DNA of 64,000 nucleotides from Humulus lupulus (taxonomy: Eukaryota; Streptophyta; Magnoliopsida; Rosales; Cannabaceae). Under the pieces are notes generated by a model that searched no databases, had not been told where the DNA came from, and worked only from the letters and a program-made list of their open reading frames with translations. The position numbers were made by a program, and so were the translations under genes. Within the stretch, counting starts at the first letter, position 1. Each line of letters opens with the position of its first letter. Location of the stretch: contig NC_084795.1 in NCBI RefSeq assembly GCF_963169125.1, positions 259,713,042 through 259,777,041 of the forward strand, read 5' to 3'. Positions 12,905 through 23,979 of the stretch are shown one piece after another.

Positions 12905-13091
12905 TATTAGGAGTTAGATAATTAGTTAGTTGTTTAATATGTTGTAACTAACCGAGTCTTTCGTTCTAATTATGTTAGCCTCAGTGCTGAGCATTCTCCT
13001 ATATAAGAGACTCAACCCCCTTTATATACACAAATTGATTTACAAAAATAATCAAAACAATCATGATTCCTTCTCCTATTATGTAATGGCA
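12905..13091 (+). repeat. Short 3' LTR of element B (tentative edges)
   Basis: It begins TATTAGGAG directly after the polypurine tract and contains a TATA box (CCTATATAAGAG, near 13000). The right end is unclear: CTCCTATTA at about 13073 is close to the inverse of the start, and a CA occurs at 13090-13091. The length of about 180 bp is normal for short copia LTRs. Confidence 0.55.
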
Positions 13092-14116
13092 TGTTCCATC
13101 ATCACCCTTCGTAGGAATTGTAGAATTGTTAGATTGAGAAGGGGCCACGATACTGAAGTTGAGGAAGGTGTTGTTGCATTCAAATGTAGTTGAAGGTCCA
13201 TACCTAATATTTGGAATAGTGTGATGATCTAAAGCGTGTTTTCTCTGCCTTCATAATACGAGCTCGAAAAGCTTCGTCAACCCCTTTCTGTTGTCTTCGA
13301 CAAGGAGGTTAGCTTCGCTGTACAAAATCACCACCAGGTCCTCCCTCCACCCAACCCATCTCTTCCCAATCCCCATCTTCAAAAAAAAAAAAAAAAACTA
13401 TTCAATTTTAACCTTTAATGGATACATTTAGTTTTTCTAGTTGTCCTTCTCATTTTTTACAACTTGTTCTTTTGCAAACTACTAATAAATGATAATGGGA
13501 ACACTCATTTTATCTATTTCACATGTGTATCGGCTCTTTATCTTTGTGTGTAGAATTGATAGTATTAAAATATACTCCTGCTGAAATTATTAGAGAAACG
13601 TTTTTAAGGTCTTTGGTGGATGGTCCCAAAATTAGTACTAACTCTGTAGTTTTTAGAGTAAGTAAAAATATAGAATTAATCTTAGTCTTTCTCCTATTTT
13701 TTTTTTTTTTTTGTCATGACTAAACACAATGAAATGTGGATGGCCCTTGTGTGATACCGTCAAGTATTTGAGCCATTTTTTGCGTTTAACATTTTCCTTT
13801 AGTTAGCAATTTACTAATGTTTTCACTACCAATTGGAGGTGCATTGTGTTTTTAAGCAGATACTTATGTCTACTTGCATGCTTTAGCCTTTATTTCTAGT
13901 TGCCACCATTTTAATATTGGCTCATTTTTCTTTTGTTGCAGCCACATGTAGAAAAATCTCAGAAAGAGCTGAAAACTTGAGTTTCTATTTACTTGTTTCC
14001 TATTGAGTTAGCATTTAAATGTTACAGAGATTCATATTTTAAGTTTTGGAAAATTCATAAACTAGATCAATAAATGTATTGTTTCTTGGTTTATCTCCGT
14101 GCATTTGCTAACTCAA
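13092..14116. other. Unassigned sequence between elements B and C
   Basis: AT-rich DNA with an A-run at 13380-13396 and a T-run at 13697-13712. The ORF at 13523-13723 codes for 66 residues ending in a Leu/Phe-rich stretch produced by the T-run; I see no family motif. A weak acceptor-like TTGTTGCAG occurs at about 13933. It could be a remnant of host sequence or of an older element. No function can be assigned. Confidence 0.5.
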
Positions 14117-15328
14117 CTACTAGAGAAAATATAATTCTATAAATACTTAGAGTGCAATTCCATATTTATAGTGGAGTAATCATGGAATTAATAAATAAGA
14201 TTATTAGATTAACGAGTTTAATTAATAATCTAGATTATTGGAGCTTCGTATTATAGGTCCATGGTCCTCAGATCATCTCTGTCCTACACTGCCAAGGGTA
14301 AGGATGTCAAAAGAAAGATTTTTTAAGAGAAATGACTAAATTGCCAAGGAATTAATTTTTCAGGGCAAGGTAATAATTATTTGATAATTATGGGTAATTG
14401 ATTAATTGTGAATTAATTATTTATTTAACTATATAGTTTTTATTTTGAAAAACTATAGGTTAAAATTAATATTAATCTTGTTTGAATTAATATAAAGAGA
14501 GAAAATAATAATATCTTATTTATAATATGATATTTATTTATTTAATTTAAAATTGATATTTTAAGATAAAGTTAATTTAAAATTAACTCATATTTATGTT
14601 GGAATATATATCTTGTCTTAAAAGTTGATTAAATAAAAATATGAGAAAATTAGGGCAACCCTAATAGGGCTAGGCGACACACACTGTACAGTACAGTACA
14701 GTACAGTGTGTGGCGCCTAGCATCAGAGTTTTTATCTCCGAGATTTGAATTCCAAATAAATGTGTTTAATTATTCTTTAATATTCTTTTTAAATATGATT
14801 TAAATAGATAATTAAATGAAAATATCTAATCAATTTTAATTTGAATTATATTTTTATTAAATAAAGATTATTTAATTATATTAAATATCTTTATAAATCT
14901 GATATATGTGATATTTAGATAAGGATGGTTAATCAAACTCTCTCTCTAAAGCGATAGTTTTCTCTAAACCTGAAAACTATTCTAAACCTTCTCTCTTTCA
15001 AAACTCTCTAGATCTCATGTGTTGAGTACATCTAGGGAGTCACATAAATTAACCTTTTGAATCCTACGTGCCCACACACGTCCTTGTGTGTTTGAGGATT
15101 GGTCTGGAAGATCAGGGAGTGAGATTTCAGAACACTGGATAGAAAGATCGTTCATTTTTAAAAAAAGACTCAATCACACTTGATAGGCTACAAGAGGTAA
15201 TCCCTGATTTATTTGTATGTGATTTAATATTTATATATGTATATCATCCTGGCTAATATTAATATATATATATATAATGGGTCCATATATTCATTGCGTA
15301 CCTTTGATTTGATCATTTTATACCAACA
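14117..15328 (+). repeat. Left LTR of element C, 5'-truncated
   Basis: It matches 33675-34890 of the right LTR and ends TACCAACA like it. The first about 815 bp are missing. Homology starts 20-30 bp upstream of the TATA box (CTATAAATA, 14138-14146). It has a palindrome at 14673-14717 that is 10 bp longer than in the right LTR, and lacks the CACTATAAA stretch of the right copy. Confidence 0.9.
14673..14717. repeat. Expanded palindrome in left LTR of C
   Basis: GGCGACACACACTGTAC and GTACAGTGTGTGGCGCC form arms of an inverted repeat with GTACA units in the middle. There are four ACAGT-type units here against two at 34241-34275 in the right LTR. Confidence 0.85.
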
Positions 15329-17347
15329 ATTGGTACTACAGCAGTAGATACATATATATATATATTAAATACTATGTGAGTTTCTTGCATTTGTTATGTG
15401 TATGTTGATATGTATATTGAATGGATGGATATGTTTTTTGAATGTATGGTTGAATGATGGATCATTAATTATATGGTGCTATTGAGTTAGAAATTTTATT
15501 ATTTTTCTAGATCTTATGTAAGCCATAAATGGCATAGGATTTTTTTGTTATTTTATTTCTTGAATTTTAAATTGAAAAATATCTACACAAAGAAAAACAA
15601 GAGGAACCTGAGCCATGCACCTAAGAGGCACACGACGCGAGCCTCTGCTCACCCCCGCGCATGGCTAGGCCCGAGCCTTCACCTGCTGCCGCACGTGCCA
15701 GACGCACACAAGCCCTGCGGCTCCCAGCATGCACCCATGCGCACGCACACCCACCTACCTCTGCGTGCACTAGGCCCGCCTGCCAGGCCCCTGGCCAAGC
15801 CATTGTACGCCCATCCCTAGCCCTTGGCTCCTTGTGCCGCCGGCCCTAGGGCACCATTTTGGTGCCCAAAACTCTAAGTCCTAAGTTGTTATAAAATATC
15901 TTTTATTTAATTTATTTTTAAATTATTTGAATTTAAAAGTTTATTTATCTTATTTTATTTTATTAGAAAATAAAATATCTTTTAGTTGGTTAACATATTT
16001 TAATGTCTTAAGTTTAAATAATTATTTGAATTTGATTCTTTAATTATTTAAATTCAACTAAAATTCAAAAGATGACAAAATTGTTTGTTTAATTAAAAGT
16101 TAGTTTTAATTAAATAAATTAATTAGAAAATTTGTTTCTAATTAATAAGTTGGGCAAAACAAAGTTCCTAAAGATTAGCAAGAAAGCCTAAAGGAGAGGA
16201 GGAGCATTCTTGGAGAGTCTTGAAAGCTCCATAGGCTTAGATTGCAATTTTATTTCTAATTTTTTCAAAGGGTTGTAGATCTTAGATATACCCATTAGTA
16301 CTCGGTTCATCATTTATTGTTTATTTATTTATTGTATTTATTTAAATAAATGTTCATTGATGTTTGATTGATAACATGATCATGCATTAGTTAATTACAT
16401 GTCATTCATGAAACCCCACATAGTTTCTCATTAATCATACATCTTTTTAGAAACATGATTATCCAGGATTGTCCTATTTATTTATATGAATTGTTTTTGA
16501 TGAAATCAATTGCATGTAAACTACTAAGTATTAAATTAGTTAAAACTTGGTAAATCACACCATAATAAAGGCAATAGTTTTCTATAGGCCTTTAAGATAA
16601 CCAATTTATATATAAAAAAAAAAACATTTTAGTAAAGTTAGATGAATATAATGGGTAATTATTTAGATCACATTAATTATAGAAACATGCTCTTTTATAA
16701 TTATGATTTTTTTAATTAATTACATTCATAGGGTTATTAACAAACTAGTAATTAATTTATTAGTTTTATAAACACATTTAATCTTAAATAGTAAGTGGGA
16801 GAAGGTGAACATCTCAATGTGACCAATGGTCTCCATTATTAGTACAACACCATGAGATATGAATAGGGCCTCGAGATGGCTTTGTTTCCATCACCCCTAA
16901 GGAATGTTTTTAACATATCAATACCAAGGTTGGCTTCGTACGAAGATAGGAGGAAGTGATGTATTTTAGGCTTGACCGACCCTAAGGCGACACTCTCTAA
17001 GTTAAGTCAAGAAATCTGAAATAATGGGTTACACTTACAAAGATGTAATTAAGCCTTTGCGATGGATAATTGCATCTTGACCAAACCAGCGATACTTTAT
17101 ATTTAAGAGAGAAAATAAAGAGTTATTTTAAGTCTTAAATTATAAAGATAAGATTGTCTTATAAGCTATCTGAATTTAACTTGATCGACCCTAAGGCGGC
17201 ACTTTATTTGTTGGGTAGTTTTATCGTGGAAAAGTAAATGTTAATTTATGTGTTTTAATTGTTGCATTCATGCATCATGTTTACTTTCCAAAACATTGAT
17301 ATTTTTCAAATGATAATATTATTATTTTTTATTTTATTTCAGTTAAA
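15329..17347 (+). other. Leader of element C
   Basis: About 2 kb between LTR and gag start. The expected primer-binding site (15330 onward, TTGGTACTACAGCAG) is a poor match to initiator tRNA-Met. Most of it is AT-rich with many short repeats. A GC-rich island at 15605-15860 stands out and ends with the palindrome GGGCACCATTTTGGTGCCC (15849-15867). Small ORFs in the island on both strands show no family motif. Some of the leader may be foreign insertion. Confidence 0.6.
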
Positions 17348-17860
17348 ATGTCTCAAAATAACTACAATGTAGTGGTTGAACTTAATGATGAAAATATAGT
17401 ATTTTGGAGACATGATATGAATATATTATTGTTAAGAGAGAGTTTGATGGAGTTTTTAAAACACCGCCAATCGATGAACCACCAATAGATGCTTCAGTGA
17501 TTGATCAGTTTGAGTACGCCAAGTGGTTAAGAATAAATCATATGGCTATGTATTATTTACTCCAATAAGTGAATATAGAGACCAAAATTACTCTACAAAA
17601 CCTTAAATCTCCATATGATATATGGGAGGCCATCCATGCTACGTATGGACACATATATGATAAATGGTCTTATGAGAATGAAATCCTATCGGCCAAGCAT
17701 GAAATGATCACTGAATTTATGAAGAATAAGAAAGGTAAATATGATTTATTTGTTCTTATAACTAAGTGGAAAGAGATTTGTCATTTTGATCTCTTAACTC
17801 AGGTTCCTCTAATGATGTTTATTCTTCTGTGTAGATGGATGAATCTAACGGTTCAATAAG
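17348..17860 (+). pseudogene. Copia Gag, element C
   Basis: The start ATG at 17348 (MSQNNYNVVVELNDENI) is followed by FWRHDMNILL. A frameshift near 17455 leads to EPPIDASVIDQFEYAKWL, and a stop precedes 17569. The frame resumes with NIETKITLQNLKSPYDIWEAIHATYG, the gag_pre-type core of copia elements. The product would form the particle shell. The zinc knuckle and protease expected between 17860 and 18150 are not recognisable. Confidence 0.8.
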
Positions 17861-18149
17861 GTTGCTGATGAAGATCATGAAGTGGAAAAGAGGAAAAGCG
17901 TCTAGTTCAAGAAACATTAAAGAAAATCCATTTATTTAAAATTCTTTAGTTGTATTAAAAGAAAACTTTATTGTTGTTTGAACAATGTTTAGTTAATTTG
18001 GAATTTTATTGCATGTAATAACTTTATAATATTTTGTTTATAATTTGATTATTCTTAAAAAAATTCTTTAGACATGCAATTGAATATTTGGACTTTATCG
18101 CTTTCATTAAAATGAATGAACACTCAATAATTCAAAATTATTTAAAGTA

Positions 18150-19225
18150 TCAAAACCGCAAGGTAACAAAAGATAAAAAGTTTCAAACAAGGATGGCACA
18201 TATCTTTGGCATCTTGGACTTGGTCATATAGGTCTAGATAGGATAAATCGGTTAACAAAAGATGGACCTTTGAGAGAACTAAGAGTTGGAACTCTTCTGG
18301 TTTGTGAATCTTGTCTAGAAGGTAAAATGACCAAACGTCATTTCTCAATGAAAGGCAATGGAGCCAAAGAACCTTTGGAGCTTGTACACAGCGATGTCTG
18401 TGGTCCAATCATGTACAAGCAAGGGGTGGGTATGAGTATTTCGTCACTTTTATTGACGATTACTCAAGATATGGTCATACTTACCTAATGCTTAAGAAAT
18501 CTGAAACCTTTGGTAGTTTCAAGAATTTAAAGCTGAGGCTGAGAAGCTATTAGGTAAGACTCTAAAGACACTTCGATCTGATCGAGGTGGATAATATTTG
18601 GGTTTAGAATTCAAAGATTTCTTGCTGGAGCATGGTAATCTATCTCAACTCAGAGCACTAGGAACGTCACAACAAAATGGTGTTTCTAAAAGAAGAAACA
18701 GGACCTTGTTGGACATGATCAGATCTATGTTAAGCTACTCTTCACTTCCTCTCTCATTCTGGGGATATGCACTTCAAACGGCGACATACATTTTGAATGT
18801 AGTCCCATCTAAGAACATTAGAAAAACGCCACTGGAACTGTGGAATGGAAACAAACCTAGTTTGCACCATTTCTGCATTTGGGGATGTCTTGCTCATGTT
18901 CTTAGACCTAAATCAAGGAAACTTGAATCATGGTCGGAAGTATGCATTTTTTTTGGCTACGCTACAGAAATAAGAGGTATTTATTTCTATAGTACCAAGG
19001 ATCAAAAGGTATTAGTTTCAACAAATGTGACCTTCCTTGAACATGACTATATGAATAATTATAAACCTATGAGCAAGGTAGTATTGGAGGAACTCACAGC
19101 TAATAAGATTCCATGACAATCATCTTCAACATTAAATGATACACGACAAACCAAGGAAACCATGATTCCTAGAAAAGAAACCCCGGCGCAACGTTGTAGT
19201 GGGAGGATTGTGAGACAACCTGTTT
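18150..19225 (+). pseudogene. Copia integrase, element C (upstream of D)
   Basis: It opens with the gag_pre-integrase zinc region: LWHLGLGHIGLDRINRL, then CESCLEGKMTKRHFS. The core has LVHSDVCGPI (first Asp), a frameshift, TFIDDYSRYG, and near 18580 LRSDRGG (second Asp). From 18598 it continues to [20 protein letters not shown], where the catalytic Glu expected before RRNRTLLD is Lys. The C-terminal part follows ([19 protein letters not shown]). The frame ends where element D starts. Confidence 0.9.
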
Positions 19226-19842
19226 TGTAACGACCCAAAAATGCTAATAGGGTTTTAGTGTCTTGATTAGCGTGTCAGAATGACATAGTTGGATATGTGT
19301 GTGATTAATTGATTAAATGCGTGACTATGTGGCATGCATGATATAAATATATCTATATGCATGTTTATAAGTATTAGATATGCATGTGGGCCCACTAATG
19401 TTTATAAGGGCATATCTGTAATTTTGGCCCGTTAAGGGCATAAATGTGATTATATGTGTTAAATGATTGAGGCTACATTATTATGTGGGTATATTCGCAG
19501 TACATTGCTTGAGGCGATCCTAGTGAGTGGATTAGCATAATACTCACAATGGGGTTTAATACCCAGCAGGGTGAGCTTAGGGGTATTTTGAGAAGTTCAG
19601 TGTATATTTGGGATTTATTGAGTAATGGGTAGGTACTTGGTGATTAATTGGGCATGTCGAGATTAATTGGGAATTGGTAGGATGACTTGAGAAATTAGCG
19701 GGAATCAGGAAAATGATCGTTTTACCCCTTAGAAGTAATTAGAGGGCTGGGTTAGTATCAAGAGCAGTTTAGACTTTTGGTTAGGGGATAAGGCTGGTTG
19801 AACTCAGGGGAAACAACCATAATACTCTCAAACACTTCCCTT

Positions 19843-19892
<50 letters not shown>

Positions 19893-21476
19893 CACGATTT
19901 CTCTCTTCCTATCTTGTGTTTAAGGAAGTGTTGATGAATTGAAGGATAGAGCAAGGGAATTTATCTTGAGGACTGGGGAAACTAAGGCTAAGACTCTAAA
20001 GGGCAGCTCAGGAACAACAACAACATCATTATTAATAAAAGGATTTTGTCTAGTTTCTGTGGAGAATTTAGGTTTTTTAGGATCAGTTTGTTTAGGTTTT
20101 TGAGTGATGAATTATTGTTGAATTGGGATGGTAGTATTACTAGAATTTTTGGTGTTTTATGCTTAAGATATGTGATTAAGAGTCCTAGATTCGTTTCTGG
20201 ACTTGGTATGGGTTTGGGTGTATAATTGGGTTGGAATTTGAGGTTGTGTCTGGGAGAAATACTGGGGAAACCCAGGGATTTCTGGGTTTGCGGGGGCACG
20301 CCGCAACCCAGTTCATGGACGCCGCGACCAACGTACCCAAGAAGGCCCTGGGGGCTTGCTGACTTAAGGGTGCACAGTGACCCTAGGGGGCAAGTCATGA
20401 CCCACTTCCCCCTGGAGCGTGAGGCTAGTGCCTCTGACTTGAGGTGCATCGCGACCCTTAGGTCCAGGTTGCGGCCCGCCTAGGTGCCATAGCCTAGGTT
20501 AGTTTTTAGGCTCGGGGATGTAGACCTAAGCATTTGGGACGAATTCTGCTACCTAATTTAGTAGAATTTGAGGTCTCGGAGGCTAGTATTTATTTCCAAA
20601 ACATTTAATTGGATTAGAATTTGATAGTTATCCATCATTACTTATGTCTAGGATTACCATTAAGGCTCAGGACTGCTCTTTATCCATCATTCGAGACATG
20701 AGGGAAGAAAACTGCACCCATGTGGTTGTGACTGGGACTAAGATTCCATGTAATTGAACATGTGTTCTCTGTGAATTATATATTTGTTATATGTGATGTG
20801 AAAATATGTCCTAAGGGTGCCGGGGCTCATGATAAGCATGCTGAATGCAGCTCGGCCTAAGCGAGCCAGAATCAGCTAAATAACGAGAGGGCTCGGCCTA
20901 AGGGCCCCAACACCTAAATATTTGTATTGCAAATTGTGTTATATATTTGAAAGTATATGTTTAACGTTGCCTAGCTTAATACTTGTATTCTGTTGATTAA
21001 TTGAACTGATTGAATTAAAGTTTGTTATATATTTTTGTTGCTGTCTAAGCTTGTTGATTGTGGTTTTCTTGTTGAGTCTTGGCTCATAGGAGCTACGTGG
21101 TGCAGGTAAAGGCAAAGGGAAACTGGACAAACCATGAGTTGGAGAGCTCTGGGGGTGGAGTTTTCATCGACAACTGCTCGATCGCCATGACCAAGGGAAT
21201 TACAAGAGCTAGAGCTCTAAATTGTATTTTTCCATTTAGACTGGCTACTGTTGTATTAACTTTTGAGAGTCATTTCTACCTTGTAAATCTTATTTTTGGG
21301 ATCCTATGTATCAAACTCTTATTTTAATGGAAATCAATCATTTTATAATCAAAATCTTTTAACCGTAACCTGTCAAATGACTTTAGAAACACAATTTAGT
21401 TCAAATGACCTGATTAGAAAGTCTTGTACTATTTTAAACACAGAGTGTAATGGTCCTGGTTACCCAGGGCGTTACA
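19226..21476 (+). repeat. 5' LTR of element D
   Basis: It runs from TGTAACGACCC to GGGCGTTACA. It contains a (CT)n tract of more than 40 bp at about 19845-19890, a donor-like motif at 20697-20719 with GGTAAG changed to GGGAAG, a second conserved motif at 21091-21120, and a terminal hairpin at 21446-21476. The GC-rich block at 20280-20480 is full of CGCGACC-type words also found in the LTR at 58095-60198. Confidence 0.92.
19845..19890. repeat. (CT)n microsatellite in LTR of D
   Basis: An uninterrupted CT dinucleotide run. In the right LTR the matching place (29645-29680) is shorter and interrupted, so the tract has changed since insertion. Confidence 0.9.
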
Positions 21477-21479
21477 ATT

Positions 21480-21491
21480 TGGTATCAGAGC
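21480..21491 (+). other. Primer-binding site of element D
   Basis: TGGTATCAGAGC, three bases after the LTR end, is complementary to the 3' end of initiator tRNA-Met. Confidence 0.93.
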
Positions 21492-21863
21492 GGTCTAGGT
21501 TTAAGGGTTCCTGAAGACTGGCTGGACATGTACACTTGTCGCTAAAGATAAGCTTGACTCAGGGTTTGGTAACCATATATGTGATTATATGCTTAAATGT
21601 TTAAATGAAATGCAAATGCTTTATCTACATGATTAATAGGGAGCATGATATATATTGATAGGGTTTGGCCCTTGACTGCTATGTGAATATGTTAAGGCAT
21701 TCTTATTAGCATTGCTATTGTATACGAATAATTGTTTAAATGTCTGTTTACGTCATGATTGTGTTTTGTGGCCTGGATATTAACGTTGGACCATGGAATG
21801 AATATAAACCTGCTATCATTGCCTAACTACCGAGTCGTTGATTGTAGATAAACTTCGATAGTT

Positions 21864-23575
21864 ATGCATCCAAGGCTATCAATACGACTAGCCGGCACCG
21901 GGGTCGAGGCTAGAGATGATGAGCAGGGTCAGAACCCTTCGCCAGTCCTTGAGAATTGGCAACAATTGCTTGTTGACATGCAAGCCAGACTTCAGAGTCA
22001 GGAAGAACAGTATTACCTTCTCAGGCAACAGGCTCTGCCAGGGAGTGTTGCACCTAACTTGCCACCTGTTTTGGCACCATCTGTACAGCCGCCTGGGATT
22101 GGAAACAGGTGGGAGCCACTTTATGAAAGATTCAGGAGACAACATCCTCCAATCTTTGAGGGAGGACTAGATTCGTTGAAGGCTGAACAGTGGATGAGTA
22201 TGTTCACCTCCATCCTGGACTTTATAAGGGTGGAAGGAAATGACAGGGTGGCCAGTGCCACCTACATGCTTCGTGAGGATGCATGTATTTGGTGGGAGGT
22301 GGCCTCACAGACTCGAGATGTTTCTACTATGAGTTGGGATAGGTGCAGAGATCTATTCAACTAGAAATATTATAATGTTGTCGTCAGGGTGGCGAAGGTG
22401 AATGAGTTCACTAGGTTGGTTCAAGGCAGCATGACAATTAGTGAGTATGCCCTAAAGTTTGACAGGCTAGCAAAGTTTGAACCAGATTTAGTGCTTACAC
22501 ACGCAGCTAGGCAGGACGGGTTCGTTCTAGGGCTTAATGTTATGATAGCCCGAGATGTGAGGATCACATTAGTACCTGGGGAGATGACTTATGCCCAGGT
22601 GGTTAAGAAGACCCTCACTACTGAGGAGGTGGAGAATAAGATTTGGAGGGAGACCGCTGTGAGATGGGATGTTTGCAGGTCGATGCCTCCACATACAAGG
22701 TTTGGTAGGGGCGGAGGCCCCAGTGATCAGAAGAGGAAGACCCCTGACACCTTTACCACTGTTGGTTTTGATAGGAGGGCTCGAGGTGCCCTGGATGGCT
22801 GCCAGGGAGGCAGTGAGACCTGGAGAAGCTATCCAGAGTGCACAAGATGCGGGAAGCGCCATCTGGACGAATGTCGGGCCAAGGCTTGTTACTTGTGTGG
22901 GGTGGTTGGACACCTCAAGAAAGATTGCCTGACATTGAAGAAGGAGGAACCAGGGAAGGTGGATAGCTTGACTCCAGCTGGAGTGTTCACCTTCACACAG
23001 GTAGAGGTTAAGGTTAGTCCCTCGGTAGTGACAGGTCAGATTTCTAGCGCTGGCTCTTCATATACTGTATTGATTGACTCTGGTGCTACACATTCATTTA
23101 TTTCCATTAAAGTGGTTGATAGATCATGTAGGCCTAGTGAGTATTATACTGCGGGGTTTGGGTATATACTGCCTACATGTGAGCTGGTAGTTTCTAGAAG
23201 ATGGATTAGAGCGCTGCCAGTGATGGTGGATAGTAGGGAACTATCAGTAGATTTTATTGAGTTGGGTATGGATGATTTTGATATGATTTTGGGGATTGAT
23301 TGGCTGGTCAGATATGGGGCAACTATAGATTGTAGGAAGAAGACGGTGACTTTTGAGCCTGAGGGTGAGGACCCCTTTGTCTTTGTGGGTGCTGTGAATG
23401 GACCCCGCGTTCCTATGATATCAATGTTTAGGGCTAGGGACCTACTACAAGAAGGTTGTATAGGTTTTCTATCTAGTGTGGTGGATACCACTAAAGTTAT
23501 GCCAATGGGGCCGAGAGAGACTAGATTGGTATGTGAGTTTTTAAACGTAATTCCTGAGGACTTACTGTGATTGAC
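21864..23575 (+). pseudogene. Gag and protease, element D
   Basis: Gag begins near 21864 and shows RWEPLYERFRRQHPPIFEGG and the core to DLFN, where a stop at 22362 breaks it. The same gene continues (KFDRLAKFEPDLV) as a 393-codon open frame from 22389. This includes an intact knuckle (CYLCGVVGHLKKDC) and the protease active site VLIDSGATHSF, then DFDMILGIDWL. The frame ends at a TGA at 23568-23570. Except for two stops it is nearly intact, the best preserved gag-protease in the window. Confidence 0.93.
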
Positions 23576-23979
23576 GCCGCATAGGGAAATTTAGTTCGTT
23601 ATTGAGCGAGCGCCGGGTATAGAGCCAGTGTCGAGGGCACCATATAGGATGGCTCTGATGGAGTTAAAGGAATTGAAGATATAGTTGCAAGAGCTTCTAG
23701 ACTAGGGATTTATCAGACCTAGCTTCTCGCCATGGGGTGGTCTGATTTTATTTGTGAAGAAGAAGGATGGGACTCTGAGAATGTGCATAGACTACAGAGA
23801 GTTGAATAAGTGGACTATCAAGAACAAGTACCCCTTACAGAGGATAGATGAACTGTTTAAGCAGCTGCATGGTAAGACGTTATTCTCAAAGATTGATGTT
23901 CGATCTGGCTATCACCAGCTGAGGATCAAGGATGAGGATATTCTGAAAACAGCCTTCCATACGAGGTATGGGCATTATG
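23576..23979 (+). pseudogene. Reverse transcriptase N-terminal half, element D
   Basis: After several stops (23595, 23685, 23703) the RT reads [38 protein letters not shown] and [13 protein letters not shown], up to HTRYGHY. Here the solo LTR S2 enters. The gene continues directly after the duplicated target at 26574. Confidence 0.92.

Larger units (their letters stand above)
10985..13091 (+). mobile_element. Element B: 3' half of a Ty1/copia element
   Basis: Plus-strand copia polyprotein from the integrase-RT linker to the end of RNase H, then a polypurine tract (GAGGGAGAG, 12897-12904) and a short 3' LTR. The 5' half is missing on the left, where element A's LTR begins. A therefore interrupted B, or the two are joined by rearrangement. 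Many frameshifts and stops make it an old copy. Confidence 0.85.

Noticed and set aside
13523..13723. Small host gene with a hydrophobic C-terminus
   Set aside because: The Phe-rich end comes from a poly-T run, and no homology or splice structure is evident.
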